A DNA stretch of 64,000 bases from Aestuariivirga litoralis (GTDB lineage: Bacteria > Pseudomonadota > Alphaproteobacteria > Rhizobiales > Aestuariivirgaceae): assembly GCF_003234965.1 (NCBI RefSeq), contig NZ_QKVK01000003.1, forward strand, positions 124,001 to 188,000, read 5' to 3'. Shown one piece after another: positions 17,852 to 28,322 of this stretch (its first letter is position 1; each line of letters opens with the position of its first letter). A program made the translations under genes and the position numbers. The notes beneath the pieces were generated by a model. The model worked only from the letters and a program-made list of their open reading frames with translations. It did not search any database and was not told the origin of the DNA.

Positions 17852-17895
17852 GGGGTGACCTCTTGATCTGCGCCGGAAAATGGGCGCTTGACCCC

Positions 17896-17943
17896 TATCA
17901 GTCAAATCGTATGTTCTTATGTACCACATAAGTGTGACTGATA
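17896..17943. promoter_or_regulatory. Probable LysR-type operator between phnW and its regulator
   Basis: Two overlapping palindromes lie in the divergent intergenic region. Outer arms TATCAGTCA (17896-17904) and TGACTGATA (17935-17943) are a perfect 9-bp inverted repeat; inner arms CTTATGT (17916-17922) and ACATAAG (17926-17932) are a perfect 7-bp inverted repeat with a 3-base spacer. The two are not concentric (centres about 4.5 bases apart). The right outer arm touches the regulator's ATG, which fits autorepression, and the left arm lies about 45 bases before the phnW start. This two-site layout is typical of LysR regulators. Confidence 0.65.
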
Positions 17944-18800
17944 TGCGACATGCCCAGCTGAAAGCCTTCCACGCCGTTGCCGTGCATGGCGGATTTTCCC
18001 GCGCGGCCGAGGCCCTGGGGCTGACCCAGCCCGCCGTTTCCGACCATGTGAGGAAGCTCGAGGAGACCTATGGTGTGCAGCTCTTCACCCGCGCACCCTC
18101 GGGCGTGGCGCTCACCGACATGGGCCGCAAGCTCTTCGCCATCGCCGAACGCCAGTTCGAGGCGGAGGCGCAGGCGCTCGAACTCCTCTCCCGCGGGCGG
18201 ACGCTGGAGGAAGGCCAGCTGACCATCGGCGCCGATGCCGCCGTGCACATTTTGCCGGAGCTCGCCCGCTTCCGGCTGAAGCACCCGAAGCTTTCGGTCA
18301 GGCTGGTCACCGGCAACTCGGCGCAGCTGGTCAAGCGGCTCGAAGATTTCTCGATCGACATTGCCATCACCGCCGAACGGCCGGCGGAGCCGGGCTTCCT
18401 GGCGAGGAAGCTCAGGAGCGACCGGCTGGTGGCGGTGGTGCAGCGCAGCTCGCGGCTGGCGAAGCTGAAGGAGATGCCCTTCGCGCAGCTGGTGAAGCTG
18501 CCGCTGATCCTGCGTGAGGAAGGCTCGATGACGCGCACCCTGTTGCTGGAGGAGGCGCGGACGCGGGGCCTGGCGCTGACCGGCTCGATCGAGATCGAGA
18601 GCCGCGAGGCGGCACGCGAGGCGGCAGCACAGGGGCTGGGCCTTGCCATCATGTCGCACGGCGAACTGGTGCCCGACGGGCGGCTTGCCGTGCTCGCCAT
18701 TCCGGACTGGACGACAGAGATGGAGGAGTGGATGATCTGCCTGAAATCGCGGAGCTCGCTGCATGTGATCCGCTCCTTCTTCACCCTGGAGGCCACATGA
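17943..18800 (+). CDS. LysR-family regulator of the phosphonate operon (PhnR-type)
   Basis: Transcription factor of 285 residues with an N-terminal winged helix-turn-helix (MRHAQLKAFHAVAVHGG, then FSRAAEALGLTQPAVSDHV as the recognition region) and a LysR substrate-binding domain from about residue 90. It is divergent from phnW, so it probably senses aminoethylphosphonate or a product and activates the operon. The ATG at 17943 was chosen over one at 17919, which would add residues outside the family pattern and place the operator inside the gene. Its stop overlaps the ATG of a carbon-nitrogen hydrolase (ATGA), so the two are co-expressed. Confidence 0.88.
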   Translation: MRHAQLKAFHAVAVHGGFSRAAEALGLTQPAVSDHVRKLEETYGVQLFTRAPSGVALTDMGRKLFAIAERQFEAEAQALELLSRGRTLEEGQLTIGADAAVHILPELARFRLKHPKLSVRLVTGNSAQLVKRLEDFSIDIAITAERPAEPGFLARKLRSDRLVAVVQRSSRLAKLKEMPFAQLVKLPLILREEGSMTRTLLLEEARTRGLALTGSIEIESREAAREAAAQGLGLAIMSHGELVPDGRLAVLAIPDWTTEMEEWMICLKSRSSLHVIRSFFTLEAT

Positions 18801-19639
18801 GCTTCATCGCCGCCTGCGTGCAATCGACGGCCACACCGGACATCCAGAATGACATCCGCGTCCTGACGGGCTTCATCCGCGAGGCGGCGAGCAAGGGCGC
18901 GCGCTTCATCGCCACGCCGGAATATTGTGCTGGCCTCGATACCAAGGGCGGCAAGCTTTATCCCGTTGCCTTCGTCGAAGCCGAGCACCCGGTGCTGCCC
19001 GCGATGCAGGCGCTGGCGAAGGACCTGAAGGTGTGGCTGCTCATCGGCTCAATCGGCGTCAAGGCGCCCGACGGCAAGATCTTCAATCGCAGCTTCATGC
19101 TCTCGCCCTCCGGCGCCATTGCGGCACGCTATGACAAGATCCACCTCTTCGACATCGACCTCGGCGAGGGCCGCGTCTACCACGAGTCCGCCACCATCGA
19201 GGCGGGGCAGAGTGCTGTCATCGCGCCCTGCGCAGAAGGGATGATCGGGCTGTCGATCTGCTATGACATCCGCTTCCCGCACCTCTACCGCGCCTATGCT
19301 CAAGGAGGCGCCGAATTGATCGCCGCCCCCGCCGCCTTCACCCGCGTCACCGGCGCGGCGCACTGGCATGTGCTGCAGCGGGCTCGCGCCATCGAGAACG
19401 GCGCCTATGTGGTGGCGCCCGGACAATGCGGCACGCTGTCGGGCGGGGCGGACTGCTACGGCCATTCGCTGATCGTCGATCCCTGGGGCCGCGTGCTGGC
19501 CGATGGCGGCACGGAGCCGGGCGTGGTCACAGCCGAGATCGACCTGGCGCTGGTGGCGGAGACGCGGGGGCGCATTCCCTCGCTGACGCATGACCGCCGA
19601 TTCTCGCCCGCTTGCCTCGCCACGCCCGAGGCCTCATAG
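18797..19639 (+). CDS. Carbon-nitrogen hydrolase (nitrilase superfamily)
   Basis: Amidase of 280 residues with a complete nitrilase-superfamily triad: E42 (ATPEYC), K114 (RYDKIHLFDID) and C155 (LSICYDIRFP). The motifs match the Nit1/Nit2 branch, whose best-known members hydrolyse deaminated glutathione or omega-amidated dicarboxylates. It is translated directly from the end of the phosphonate LysR gene (four-base overlap), which suggests a job tied to phosphonate use, such as removing an amide group. A plain housekeeping metabolite-repair role is equally possible. Confidence 0.88.
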   Translation: MSFIAACVQSTATPDIQNDIRVLTGFIREAASKGARFIATPEYCAGLDTKGGKLYPVAFVEAEHPVLPAMQALAKDLKVWLLIGSIGVKAPDGKIFNRSFMLSPSGAIAARYDKIHLFDIDLGEGRVYHESATIEAGQSAVIAPCAEGMIGLSICYDIRFPHLYRAYAQGGAELIAAPAAFTRVTGAAHWHVLQRARAIENGAYVVAPGQCGTLSGGADCYGHSLIVDPWGRVLADGGTEPGVVTAEIDLALVAETRGRIPSLTHDRRFSPACLATPEAS

Positions 19640-19672
19640 TCCGCCCTTCGGTTGCAAGGGAGCCAGGGGGAC

Positions 19673-20230
19673 ATGATCCTTTACATTCTGCTCGGCATTC
19701 TGGTGCTGTTCGGCATCTGGCTGATGTCGGCCTACAACGGCCTGGTGAAGAACAAGAACCTGGTGGCGGAGGGCTGGAGCGGCATCGACGTGCAACTGCG
19801 CCGCCGCGCCGACCTGATCCCCAACCTCATCGAGACGGTCAAGGGCTATGCCGCGCATGAGGACAAGCTGTTCCGCGACATCGCGGAACTGCGCGCCAAG
19901 TCGATCTCCGGCGGATCGGTGGCTGAACAATCCGCCACCGGCCAGGCGATGAGCCAGGCGCTGGGCAAGCTCTTCGCCATCGCCGAGGCCTATCCGGAAC
20001 TGAAGGCGGATGCCAATTTCCGCGACCTGCAGGACAAGCTCTCCGGCATCGAGGACGAGATCCAGCTGTCGCGCCGCTACTACAATGGCGCGGTAAGGAA
20101 CCTCAACACCATGATCGAGAGCTTCCCCACCAACCTCATCGCCAACCAGTTCGGATTCACCAAGGCCGAGTTCTTCGAGATCGGCGACGCCGCGGCACGC
20201 GAGGTGCCCAAGGTCGACTTCAAGACGTAG
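19673..20230 (+). CDS. LemA family protein
   Basis: Membrane-anchored helical protein of 185 residues. An N-terminal membrane segment (about residues 2-20) precedes the conserved LemA pattern YNGLVKNKN, WSGIDVQLRRRADLIPNLIETVKGYAxHE written here in parts, and YNGAVRNLNTMIESFP. The ATG at 19673 has AGGGGG just upstream; a longer frame from 19652 has no such support. It is followed after three bases by a DUF2207 membrane protein. LemA genes paired with DUF2207 or TPM-domain genes are widespread, and the pair is thought to act at the cell envelope; biochemical function is unknown. Confidence 0.92.
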   Translation: MILYILLGILVLFGIWLMSAYNGLVKNKNLVAEGWSGIDVQLRRRADLIPNLIETVKGYAAHEDKLFRDIAELRAKSISGGSVAEQSATGQAMSQALGKLFAIAEAYPELKADANFRDLQDKLSGIEDEIQLSRRYYNGAVRNLNTMIESFPTNLIANQFGFTKAEFFEIGDAAAREVPKVDFKT

Positions 20231-20233
20231 CCG

Positions 20234-22144
20234 ATGCGCCGGCTTCTCGCCTTCCTTCTTCTCGCCGTCATGCTTGCCGCTCCGGCGCAGGCCGAGGAGC
20301 GCATCAGGAACTTCATCAGCTCCGTGACGGTGAACGCGGACGCGTCGATCAACGTCACCGAGACGATCATCGTCAATTCGGAAGGCCGGGCGATCAACCA
20401 CGGCATCTTCCGTGACTTCCCGACGACCTACACGGATGCCCATGGCCAGCGGGTGATCGTCGGGTTCACCGTTCTCGACGTGAAGCGCGACGGGCAGGAT
20501 GAGCCTTATTCGCTCGAGCCCTTGAGCAACGGCACGCGCATCAGGATCGGCGACAAGGACGTCTGGCTCGAGAATGCGCAGCACAGATACGAGATCAGCT
20601 ATCGCACCACGCGGCAGATCGGCTTCTTCGGGACATTCGACGAGCTCTACTGGAACGTCACCGGCAATGGCTGGGACTTCCCCATCGACATGGCACGGGT
20701 GACCATCACCCTGCCGCCGGGCGCCCGCATCCTGCAGCACGACGAATTCACCGGCGGCTATCGCTCCACCGAGAACAACAGCCGCGTGCTCTCGCTCAGC
20801 GGCAACGTCTTTACGGCGGAAACGACGGCAGCACTCGACCCGCGGCAAGGCTTCACCGTGGCGGTGGCCTGGCAGAAGGGGCTGGTGACGCCGCCGTCGG
20901 ATGCGCAGAAATGGGCCTGGTGGGCCTCCGACAATGCTGGCTTCTTCACGCTGGCACTGGGGCTTCTGGCCACCGCGCTCTACTTCCTTTTCGCCTGGAA
21001 CAAGGTAGGGCGCGACCCGCCCCGTGGCACCATCATCCCGCTCTTCGCGCCGCCCAAGGGGCTGGGCCCCTCGGCCGTGCGCTTCGTGTCACGCTATGGC
21101 GCGGATGACAAGGGCTTTGCCGCCGCCATGGTGGGGCTTGCGGTGAAGGGCCGCCTTAGGATCGCCGATGATGACCGGACCTTCACCATCACCAAGCTCA
21201 AGGGCGGCAACGAGCCGCTGACACCGGCGGAAAGCGCCCTCTACCTGGCGCTCCCCTCGGGCAGCACGGAGCTGAAGCAGACCAACCATGCCTCCATCAG
21301 CGCGGCGCGCAACGCGCTGGACCGCGCGCTGAAGAACGAGTTCGAGGGCACGGCCTTCCTCAGGAATCTCGGCTGGTTCGCGGTCGGCCTTGCGATCTCC
21401 GTCCTCTGCCTCGTCATCGGCGCCTTCCTGCTGCCGGGGGCCGAGGGCGTGCAGGGTCTCTTCGCCTTCGGCTGGATGGGCGTGTGGTGGGGCGTCGTTC
21501 TGGCCGTCGGCTGGGCGAGCTTCAAGGGCCTGTTCGCAGCGCGTGGCCTGTGGGCCAGGATCACCTCGCTCGGCGCACTGCTGTTCCTCATTCCCTTCGC
21601 CGGCGGCGGCATCGTGGCCCCCGCGCTGATCTTCTCACAGGGCGGCGGCTCGCCCGGGCTCTATGCGCTGGTGGGCACGGCCATGCTGCTGGGCCTGCTC
21701 AACGTCGTCTTCTACCACCTGCTGCGCGCGCCCACCCAGTCGGGCCGCCAGCTGATGGACCAGATCGAGGGCTTCCGCCTCTATCTCTCCACCGCCGAGG
21801 AGGAGCGCCTCAAGGTGCTGCACCCGCCGGAAAAGACGCCCGAACTCTTCGAACGCTATTTGCCCTATGCGCTGGCGCTCGACTGCGAGAACGAGTGGAA
21901 CGCCAAGTTCGCCGCCGTGCTGGCCGCAGCGGCAGCGGCGGGTGCGGCAGCACCTGCCTGGTATTCGGGGCGCAGCTGGGGCTCGGGCGGCATGGGCGGC
22001 GGCTTCACCGACAGCCTGGGCCGCGGGCTTGCATCGAGTGCCGCAGCGGCTGCAACCGCACCGGGTCGCAGCTCAGGCTCGGGTGGCGGCGGCGGTGGGT
22101 TTTCAGGCGGCGGCGGTGGCGGCGGTGGTGGCGGCGGGTGGTGA
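20234..22144 (+). CDS. DUF2207 membrane protein with glycine-rich tail
   Basis: Envelope protein of 636 residues. It has a signal peptide (cleavage after APAQA near residue 20), an N-terminal beta-rich DUF2207 domain to about residue 215, a membrane helix near 240-255, a cytoplasmic segment, further membrane helices at about 375-470, and a soluble part. The last 70 residues are Ala-rich and then Gly/Ser-rich with long Gly runs ending in Trp. This Gly-rich end is usual in the family. It forms an operon with LemA. Function is unknown; the pairing suggests a joint membrane complex. Confidence 0.9.
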   Translation: MRRLLAFLLLAVMLAAPAQAEERIRNFISSVTVNADASINVTETIIVNSEGRAINHGIFRDFPTTYTDAHGQRVIVGFTVLDVKRDGQDEPYSLEPLSNGTRIRIGDKDVWLENAQHRYEISYRTTRQIGFFGTFDELYWNVTGNGWDFPIDMARVTITLPPGARILQHDEFTGGYRSTENNSRVLSLSGNVFTAETTAALDPRQGFTVAVAWQKGLVTPPSDAQKWAWWASDNAGFFTLALGLLATALYFLFAWNKVGRDPPRGTIIPLFAPPKGLGPSAVRFVSRYGADDKGFAAAMVGLAVKGRLRIADDDRTFTITKLKGGNEPLTPAESALYLALPSGSTELKQTNHASISAARNALDRALKNEFEGTAFLRNLGWFAVGLAISVLCLVIGAFLLPGAEGVQGLFAFGWMGVWWGVVLAVGWASFKGLFAARGLWARITSLGALLFLIPFAGGGIVAPALIFSQGGGSPGLYALVGTAMLLGLLNVVFYHLLRAPTQSGRQLMDQIEGFRLYLSTAEEERLKVLHPPEKTPELFERYLPYALALDCENEWNAKFAAVLAAAAAAGAAAPAWYSGRSWGSGGMGGGFTDSLGRGLASSAAAAATAPGRSSGSGGGGGGFSGGGGGGGGGGGW

Positions 22145-22195
22145 CGCTGAAGCGTACCACGATGGTCTCATCCCCGCAGCAGCAACACCCCCAAC

Positions 22196-22274
22196 TCATC
22201 ATACGCGGGCTTGACCCGCGTATCCTCTTTGGGGCTTCGGGAGAAAGATGGCCGGGACACGCCCGGCCATGATG
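22196..22274. repeat. Intergenic palindromic element, family A, copy 2
   Basis: Same two-hairpin plan as the copy at 11194: a 9-bp stem at 22201-22223 with loop CTTGA and a 9-bp stem at 22248-22270 with loop ACACG, the left side starting TCATCAT. It lies between the converging DUF2207 and uup genes, where it may serve as terminator for one or both. Confidence 0.85.
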
Positions 22275-22294
22275 GTCCATTACCGAGGGAGGCC

Positions 22295-24103
<1,809 letters not shown>

Positions 24104-24121
24104 GAGGTCCGAGGCTCTAGC

Positions 24122-24838
24122 CTAAAGCTTGGCGCTTCTCCAGTCCCCCAGATAGGCATGAAGGCCCGGCAGGTCCTCAGCCGCGAAGAGCTCTGCCGTG
24201 GGGCGCAGCGCCACGATCCGCCCGTTCTCGAGATAGGCGGTGTGGCGCGCAGCGGCCAGCGCATCCTCCGGCTGGTGGGTGACCATCACCACGGTGAGGT
24301 CCCTCGCTTGGCTCATCGCGGTCACCAGTTCCAGCATGTCCTTGCGCATGGCGGGGCCCAGCGCCGCGAAGGGCTCGTCCAGCAGCAGCACCGGGCGGTC
24401 GCGCACCAGGGCACGCGCCACGCCGACGCGCTGGCGCTCGCCGCCCGAAATCTCGCCGGGCTTGCGCTGCATCAGCGCGCCGAGGCCCACCTCGGCGAGC
24501 GCGGCCTCGACACGGGCCTTCTGCGCCATGTCGAGCTTCAGCGATGGTGACACGCCCAGCGCCACGTTCTGCCACAGGTCGAGATGGGCAAAGACATTGT
24601 TGTCCTGGAAGATCATGCTCACCGGGCGCTGGTGCGGCGGCAGTGCGGTGACGTCCGCGCCGCCGATCAGCACGCGGCCCTGCTCCGGCGCCTCGAAGCC
24701 GGCGATGAGATTGAGCAGCGTCGACTTGCCGCCGCCCGAAGGCCCGATGACCGCGGTGAAGGAGCCTTTGGGAAACGCCACATCGAAGCGCATCTGCATG
24801 TCTTCATAGCGGAAGGTGACACCCTCGAGACGGATCAT
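24122..24838 (-). CDS. thiQ: Thiamine ABC transporter ATP-binding protein
   Basis: ATPase subunit for uptake of thiamine and thiamine phosphates, 238 residues. Walker A is GPSGGGKST, the signature SGGERQRVG, and Walker B VLLLDEPFAALG. It ends the thiBPQ operon and overlaps thiP by four bases. The identification as ThiQ rather than another Fe3+/spermidine-type ATPase rests on the operon and the riboswitch upstream of thiB. Confidence 0.93.
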   Translation of the reverse strand: MIRLEGVTFRYEDMQMRFDVAFPKGSFTAVIGPSGGGKSTLLNLIAGFEAPEQGRVLIGGADVTALPPHQRPVSMIFQDNNVFAHLDLWQNVALGVSPSLKLDMAQKARVEAALAEVGLGALMQRKPGEISGGERQRVGVARALVRDRPVLLLDEPFAALGPAMRKDMLELVTAMSQARDLTVVMVTHQPEDALAAARHTAYLENGRIVALRPTAELFAAEDLPGLHAYLGDWRSAKL

Positions 24839-26364
24839 CGCTGGTCGCTCCAGCGCTCGGCAAGCGACGAGAAGGCGAGGACGAGCGCGCTCAGAACCAC
24901 TGCCGTGCCGATCGCCTCGTCGAAGCGGTAGCTGCCCATCTGGCGGTAGATGAGGGCGGGCAGCGTCACGAAATCCTGCGTGCCGAAGAGCGAGATCGCC
25001 GTGAGGTCACCCAGCGACAGGATCAGCGCCATGACGAGCGAGAGGCCGATCGCCCGCTTCATCACCGGAAACTCGACGAGCCGGAAGCGGTTCCAGCCTT
25101 CGAGACCGAGGCTGAGGCACAGCCGGTCATGCGCCTCGGCCGACTGGGCGAGTGCGGGCATCAGCACGCGGGACACGAAGGGCAGCGCCATCAGCGCATT
25201 CATGGCGATCACGAGGAAAGCTGCAAGCCCCGTCATGCCGGCCTGGGCGATCAACGTAATGAACCAGCCGGTGGCAAGCGCTGCGGGTGGCACGATCCAC
25301 GAGGCGAGCACGGCAATCGACGCAACTTTCCGCCATGCCCCGCTGCGCACCGCCAGCACGGCGAGCGGCCAGACGATGACGAAGGCCAGTGCCGCGCTGG
25401 CCATGCCGAGGCCGAGGCTCGTCGCCAGCGCACGCAGCAGCAGGGCGGAGAAATTGATGTGGAACAGCCCCGCCCCGATGAGCGCCAGCAGCGGCGGCAC
25501 GAGCAGCAGGAGGGCGAGCAGCACCACGCCGCCATCGAGCAGGCGCGAAAGGGCGGTTCGCCCATCAAAGCGCCTGGGCTGCAGCCGCAAGGCCGGCCAT
25601 CCGGCCGCGAGCCCGCCCCAGGCCTGGGCGACAAGCGCCAGCGTGGCGCAGAGGGCGAGTTGCACAAGCGCCAGCATGGCGGCGCGCGGCGGATCGAAGT
25701 CGGCGCGCAGCGACTGATAGATCGCCACCTCCAGCGTGGTGGCGCGCGGACCACCGCCCAGCGTCAGCACCACGGCGAAGCTCGAGGCGCAGAGCAGGAA
25801 GATGAGCAGTGCCGCACCGGCGAGGCCGCTGCGGATCGCGGGCCATTCCACGAGCCGCCAGATGGCGAGCGGGGAGAGCCCCAGCTGCGCCGAGAGCTTC
25901 CAGCTCTCCGGCGGGATGCGCTCGAGATCGGCGAGGATCAGCCGCGCGGCGAGCGGCACGTTGAAGAAGACATGCGCCAGCAGGATGCCCTGCAGGCCAT
26001 AGATGTCGAAGAGCCCGCCGAGCCAGCCCCTGGCGCCATAGACCTCGATGATGCCGATGATGACCACGATGGCCGGCAGCGCCAGCGGCAGGTTGAGGAG
26101 CCTGAGCAGCACTGCGCGGCCGGGGAATGACGATTGCCGCGCCAGCGCGCGCGCCAGCGGCAGGCCGAGGGCGAGCGACAGGATGGTCGAAAGCCCCGCC
26201 TGCAGCAGCGTGAAGCGCAGGACGCGGAGGACGTAAGGATCGAGACCGGAGAGCCCCTGCTCCAGCCCCATCCGCAACACGGGCAGGAAGCCCGCAGCGA
26301 GTGCCAAGGCGAGAAGGGCGAGTGCCGCAACGGCCGGCACCCGCGATGGCTGGTAGGCGATCAT
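24835..26364 (-). CDS. thiP: Thiamine ABC transporter permease
   Basis: Inner-membrane permease of 509 residues made of two fused binding-protein-dependent transport domains, each with about six membrane helices; this double size is typical of ThiP. The EAA-loop contacts for ThiQ can be seen around ESWKLSAQLGLSPLAIWRLVEWP in the first half (residues given in parts) and AHDRLCLSLGLEGWNRFRLV in the second. It lies between thiB and thiQ. A strong palindrome separates it from thiB, and its stop overlaps the thiQ start. Confidence 0.92.
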   Translation of the reverse strand: MIAYQPSRVPAVAALALLALALAAGFLPVLRMGLEQGLSGLDPYVLRVLRFTLLQAGLSTILSLALGLPLARALARQSSFPGRAVLLRLLNLPLALPAIVVIIGIIEVYGARGWLGGLFDIYGLQGILLAHVFFNVPLAARLILADLERIPPESWKLSAQLGLSPLAIWRLVEWPAIRSGLAGAALLIFLLCASSFAVVLTLGGGPRATTLEVAIYQSLRADFDPPRAAMLALVQLALCATLALVAQAWGGLAAGWPALRLQPRRFDGRTALSRLLDGGVVLLALLLLVPPLLALIGAGLFHINFSALLLRALATSLGLGMASAALAFVIVWPLAVLAVRSGAWRKVASIAVLASWIVPPAALATGWFITLIAQAGMTGLAAFLVIAMNALMALPFVSRVLMPALAQSAEAHDRLCLSLGLEGWNRFRLVEFPVMKRAIGLSLVMALILSLGDLTAISLFGTQDFVTLPALIYRQMGSYRFDEAIGTAVVLSALVLAFSSLAERWSDQR

Positions 26365-26373
26365 CCCAAAACA

Positions 26374-26447
26374 CCGTCATTCCGGCGAAAGCCGGAACCC
26401 CGCTGTGGGCGCCCCAAGCGGGGCCCCGGCTTTCGCCGGGGTGACGG
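26374..26447. repeat. Intergenic palindromic element, family B, copy 1 (between thiB and thiP)
   Basis: Bounded by CCGTCA (26374-26379) and its inverse TGACGG, with two inner hairpins: TTCCGGC-GAAA-GCCGGAA at 26380-26397 and CCCCGGC-TTTC-GCCGGGG at 26424-26441. The same plan recurs at 39815. It fills most of the 108-base gap inside the thiBPQ operon, where an RNA hairpin could protect the upstream thiB message. Confidence 0.88.
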
Positions 26448-26472
26448 ATCGAGGGGGGATTGGCGCATCACA

Positions 26473-27468
26473 TCACTTCGCCGTGGCGTTCAGCCACTCG
26501 TCGATCCAGGCGCGGCGGTTCTGGTCCACCTCTTCCGGCGAATAGAGCAGCGTCTTCGCGGGCTTCACCAGCTGGTCGAAGGCGGCGGGAAGCGGGGCGG
26601 AGGTCGTGCCCGCCGGGAACATCCAGTTGTTGGTGGGGATCTGGTCCTGGAAGCCCGGCTGCATCATGAAGCTCAGGAACTTGCTCGCCAGCTCCTTGTG
26701 CCGGCTGCCTTCGACGATCCCGCCGACTTCCACCTGCAGGTAATGGCCCTCGGCGAAGGAGGCCGCCTTGTAGCGTTCGGTGTTCTCGGCGATCACGTGG
26801 TAGGCGGGCGACGTGGTATAGGACAGCACCATCGGCGCCTCGCCCTTGGTGAACAGCGCATAGGCCTCGGACCAGCCGGGCGCCACGGTGAGGATGCGGG
26901 GCTCCAGCTTCTTCCAGGCGTCCGCCGCCTTGTCGCCATAGACCTGCTTCATCCACAGCAGGAAGCCGAGGCCCGGCGTCGAGGAGCGCGGGTCCTCGAG
27001 GATGATCTTCTGTGCGGGATCGCCGTTCACCAGCTCGTCCAGCGACTTCGGCGGGTCCTTCATGGCCTCGCTGTCATAGACCACGGCGAAATAGCCGTAG
27101 TCGAAGGGCATGAAATGCTCGTCCGTCCAAGGGATGGGCGTCCTTGCCTCCTTCACGTCCAGCCCGTGCTTCGCGAAGAGTCCGGTCTTCAGCGCCTCTG
27201 CGGTGAGGTTGGTGTCGAGGCCCAGCACCACGTCGGCCCTAGTGTTCTTGCCCTCGAGCTTCAGGCGGTTGAGCATGGCAACGCCATCGCCGGGCGCCAC
27301 CCATTCCACCGTGCAGTCGCAGGTCTTCTCGAAGGCCTCCTTCACCCTGGGGCCGGGGCCCCACTCGGCGACGAAGCTGTCATAGGTGTAGACGGTGAGC
27401 GTGTCCTTCGCCAGCGCGGGGGCGGTGAGCGTGAGCAGCGCGAACAGGGCTGTGAGTGTCGTCTTCAT
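26473..27468 (-). CDS. thiB: Thiamine ABC transporter substrate-binding protein
   Basis: Periplasmic binding protein of 331 residues for thiamine and its phosphates. It starts with a signal peptide (cleavage after APALA, near residue 20) and continues [19 protein letters not shown], the usual ThiB opening. The start at 27468 was taken because the longer frame runs through the riboswitch. It is first in the operon thiB-thiP-thiQ and is controlled by the TPP riboswitch just upstream. Confidence 0.94.
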   Translation of the reverse strand: MKTTLTALFALLTLTAPALAKDTLTVYTYDSFVAEWGPGPRVKEAFEKTCDCTVEWVAPGDGVAMLNRLKLEGKNTRADVVLGLDTNLTAEALKTGLFAKHGLDVKEARTPIPWTDEHFMPFDYGYFAVVYDSEAMKDPPKSLDELVNGDPAQKIILEDPRSSTPGLGFLLWMKQVYGDKAADAWKKLEPRILTVAPGWSEAYALFTKGEAPMVLSYTTSPAYHVIAENTERYKAASFAEGHYLQVEVGGIVEGSRHKELASKFLSFMMQPGFQDQIPTNNWMFPAGTTSAPLPAAFDQLVKPAKTLLYSPEEVDQNRRAWIDEWLNATAK

Positions 27469-27528
27469 AATGCCTCCATTCGCCGTTGGATGGAGGATTG
27501 GACGTGCCGGGCCGGCGCATCCGCTCGC

Positions 27529-27622
27529 AATCCCTCCGCCGGCATGATCCGGATCAGGTTCAGCGGGTTTGGGGCGCATCAGCCCCGTCTCAGCCGCTTG
27601 GCGCGGCACCCCGTTGAGAGCG
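27529..27622 (-). promoter_or_regulatory. TPP riboswitch (THI element)
   Basis: Minus-strand leader of thiB with all conserved THI-box parts in order: CGGGGTGCC (27605-27613), GCTGAGA within GGCTGAGACG (CTGAGA at 27588-27593), the block TGAACCTGATCCGGATCATG (27543-27562) and the closing GGCGGAGGGA (27531-27540). It binds thiamine pyrophosphate and should shut off thiBPQ when TPP is plentiful. About 60 bases separate it from the thiB ATG; the GC-rich stretch there (27493-27520) may hide the ribosome site in the bound state. Confidence 0.97.
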
Positions 27623-27680
27623 GGACCAGAGGTAAGGCTTCCCGCGTGCGCTGGCAAGAAGCTTTTGCTAGAGAGGGCGC

Positions 27681-28322
27681 ATGACCACATTCGCCATTCT
27701 GCTGGGCGGCGACCTCTCCGTGACGCCCCGGCTCAAGTCCCAGATCAGGGGTGCCCGGGTAATCGCCGCCGACGGCGGCATGATGCATGCCGCCGCACTG
27801 CGCGTTCTTCCCGAACTCTGGGTGGGCGATTTCGATTCGGCGGGCTCCGAACTCACGGTGCAGTACCGCGACGTGCCGCGCGAAACCTTCCCCGCCGAGA
27901 AGGACGCAACCGACGGGGCAATCGCTGTGGCGGAAGCGATCCGCCGTGGCGCCACGGAGATCGTGCTGCTCGGCGGTCTCGGCGGCCAGACGGACCATAC
28001 GGCCGGACTGCTCGGCCAGAGCATCCAGATCGCGCGGCAGGGCATCGCCTGCCTGCTGACGAGCGGCGTGGAGGAAGCCTGGCCGCTGGTCGGCGGCCGG
28101 ATGCTGGTCGACCTGCCGCAGGGCACACGCCTCAGCATCATTCCGTTCACGGATCTTCACGGACTGGACCTTGCCGGCGTGAAGTGGCCCTTGAAGGATC
28201 GTGACGTGCCCGTGGGTTCCACCCTCACGCTTTCCAACGTGGCGCTGGGGCCTGTCGAGATCGCGCTCGCGGGCGGTTACGGCATCGCCATCGCCTATCC
28301 GCCGCAGGCTGCCGATGTCTGA
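27681..28322 (+). CDS. thiN: Thiamine diphosphokinase
   Basis: Makes thiamine pyrophosphate from thiamine and ATP. The 213-residue protein has the thiamine pyrophosphokinase motifs: AADGG with D31, VGDFDS (residues 48-53), EKDATDG (about 73-79) and GGLGGQTDH. It stands head to head with the thiB riboswitch leader, so uptake and activation genes share one intergenic region; the riboswitch itself acts only on the thiB side. Its end overlaps the next gene by eight bases. Confidence 0.94.
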   Translation: MTTFAILLGGDLSVTPRLKSQIRGARVIAADGGMMHAAALRVLPELWVGDFDSAGSELTVQYRDVPRETFPAEKDATDGAIAVAEAIRRGATEIVLLGGLGGQTDHTAGLLGQSIQIARQGIACLLTSGVEEAWPLVGGRMLVDLPQGTRLSIIPFTDLHGLDLAGVKWPLKDRDVPVGSTLTLSNVALGPVEIALAGGYGIAIAYPPQAADV

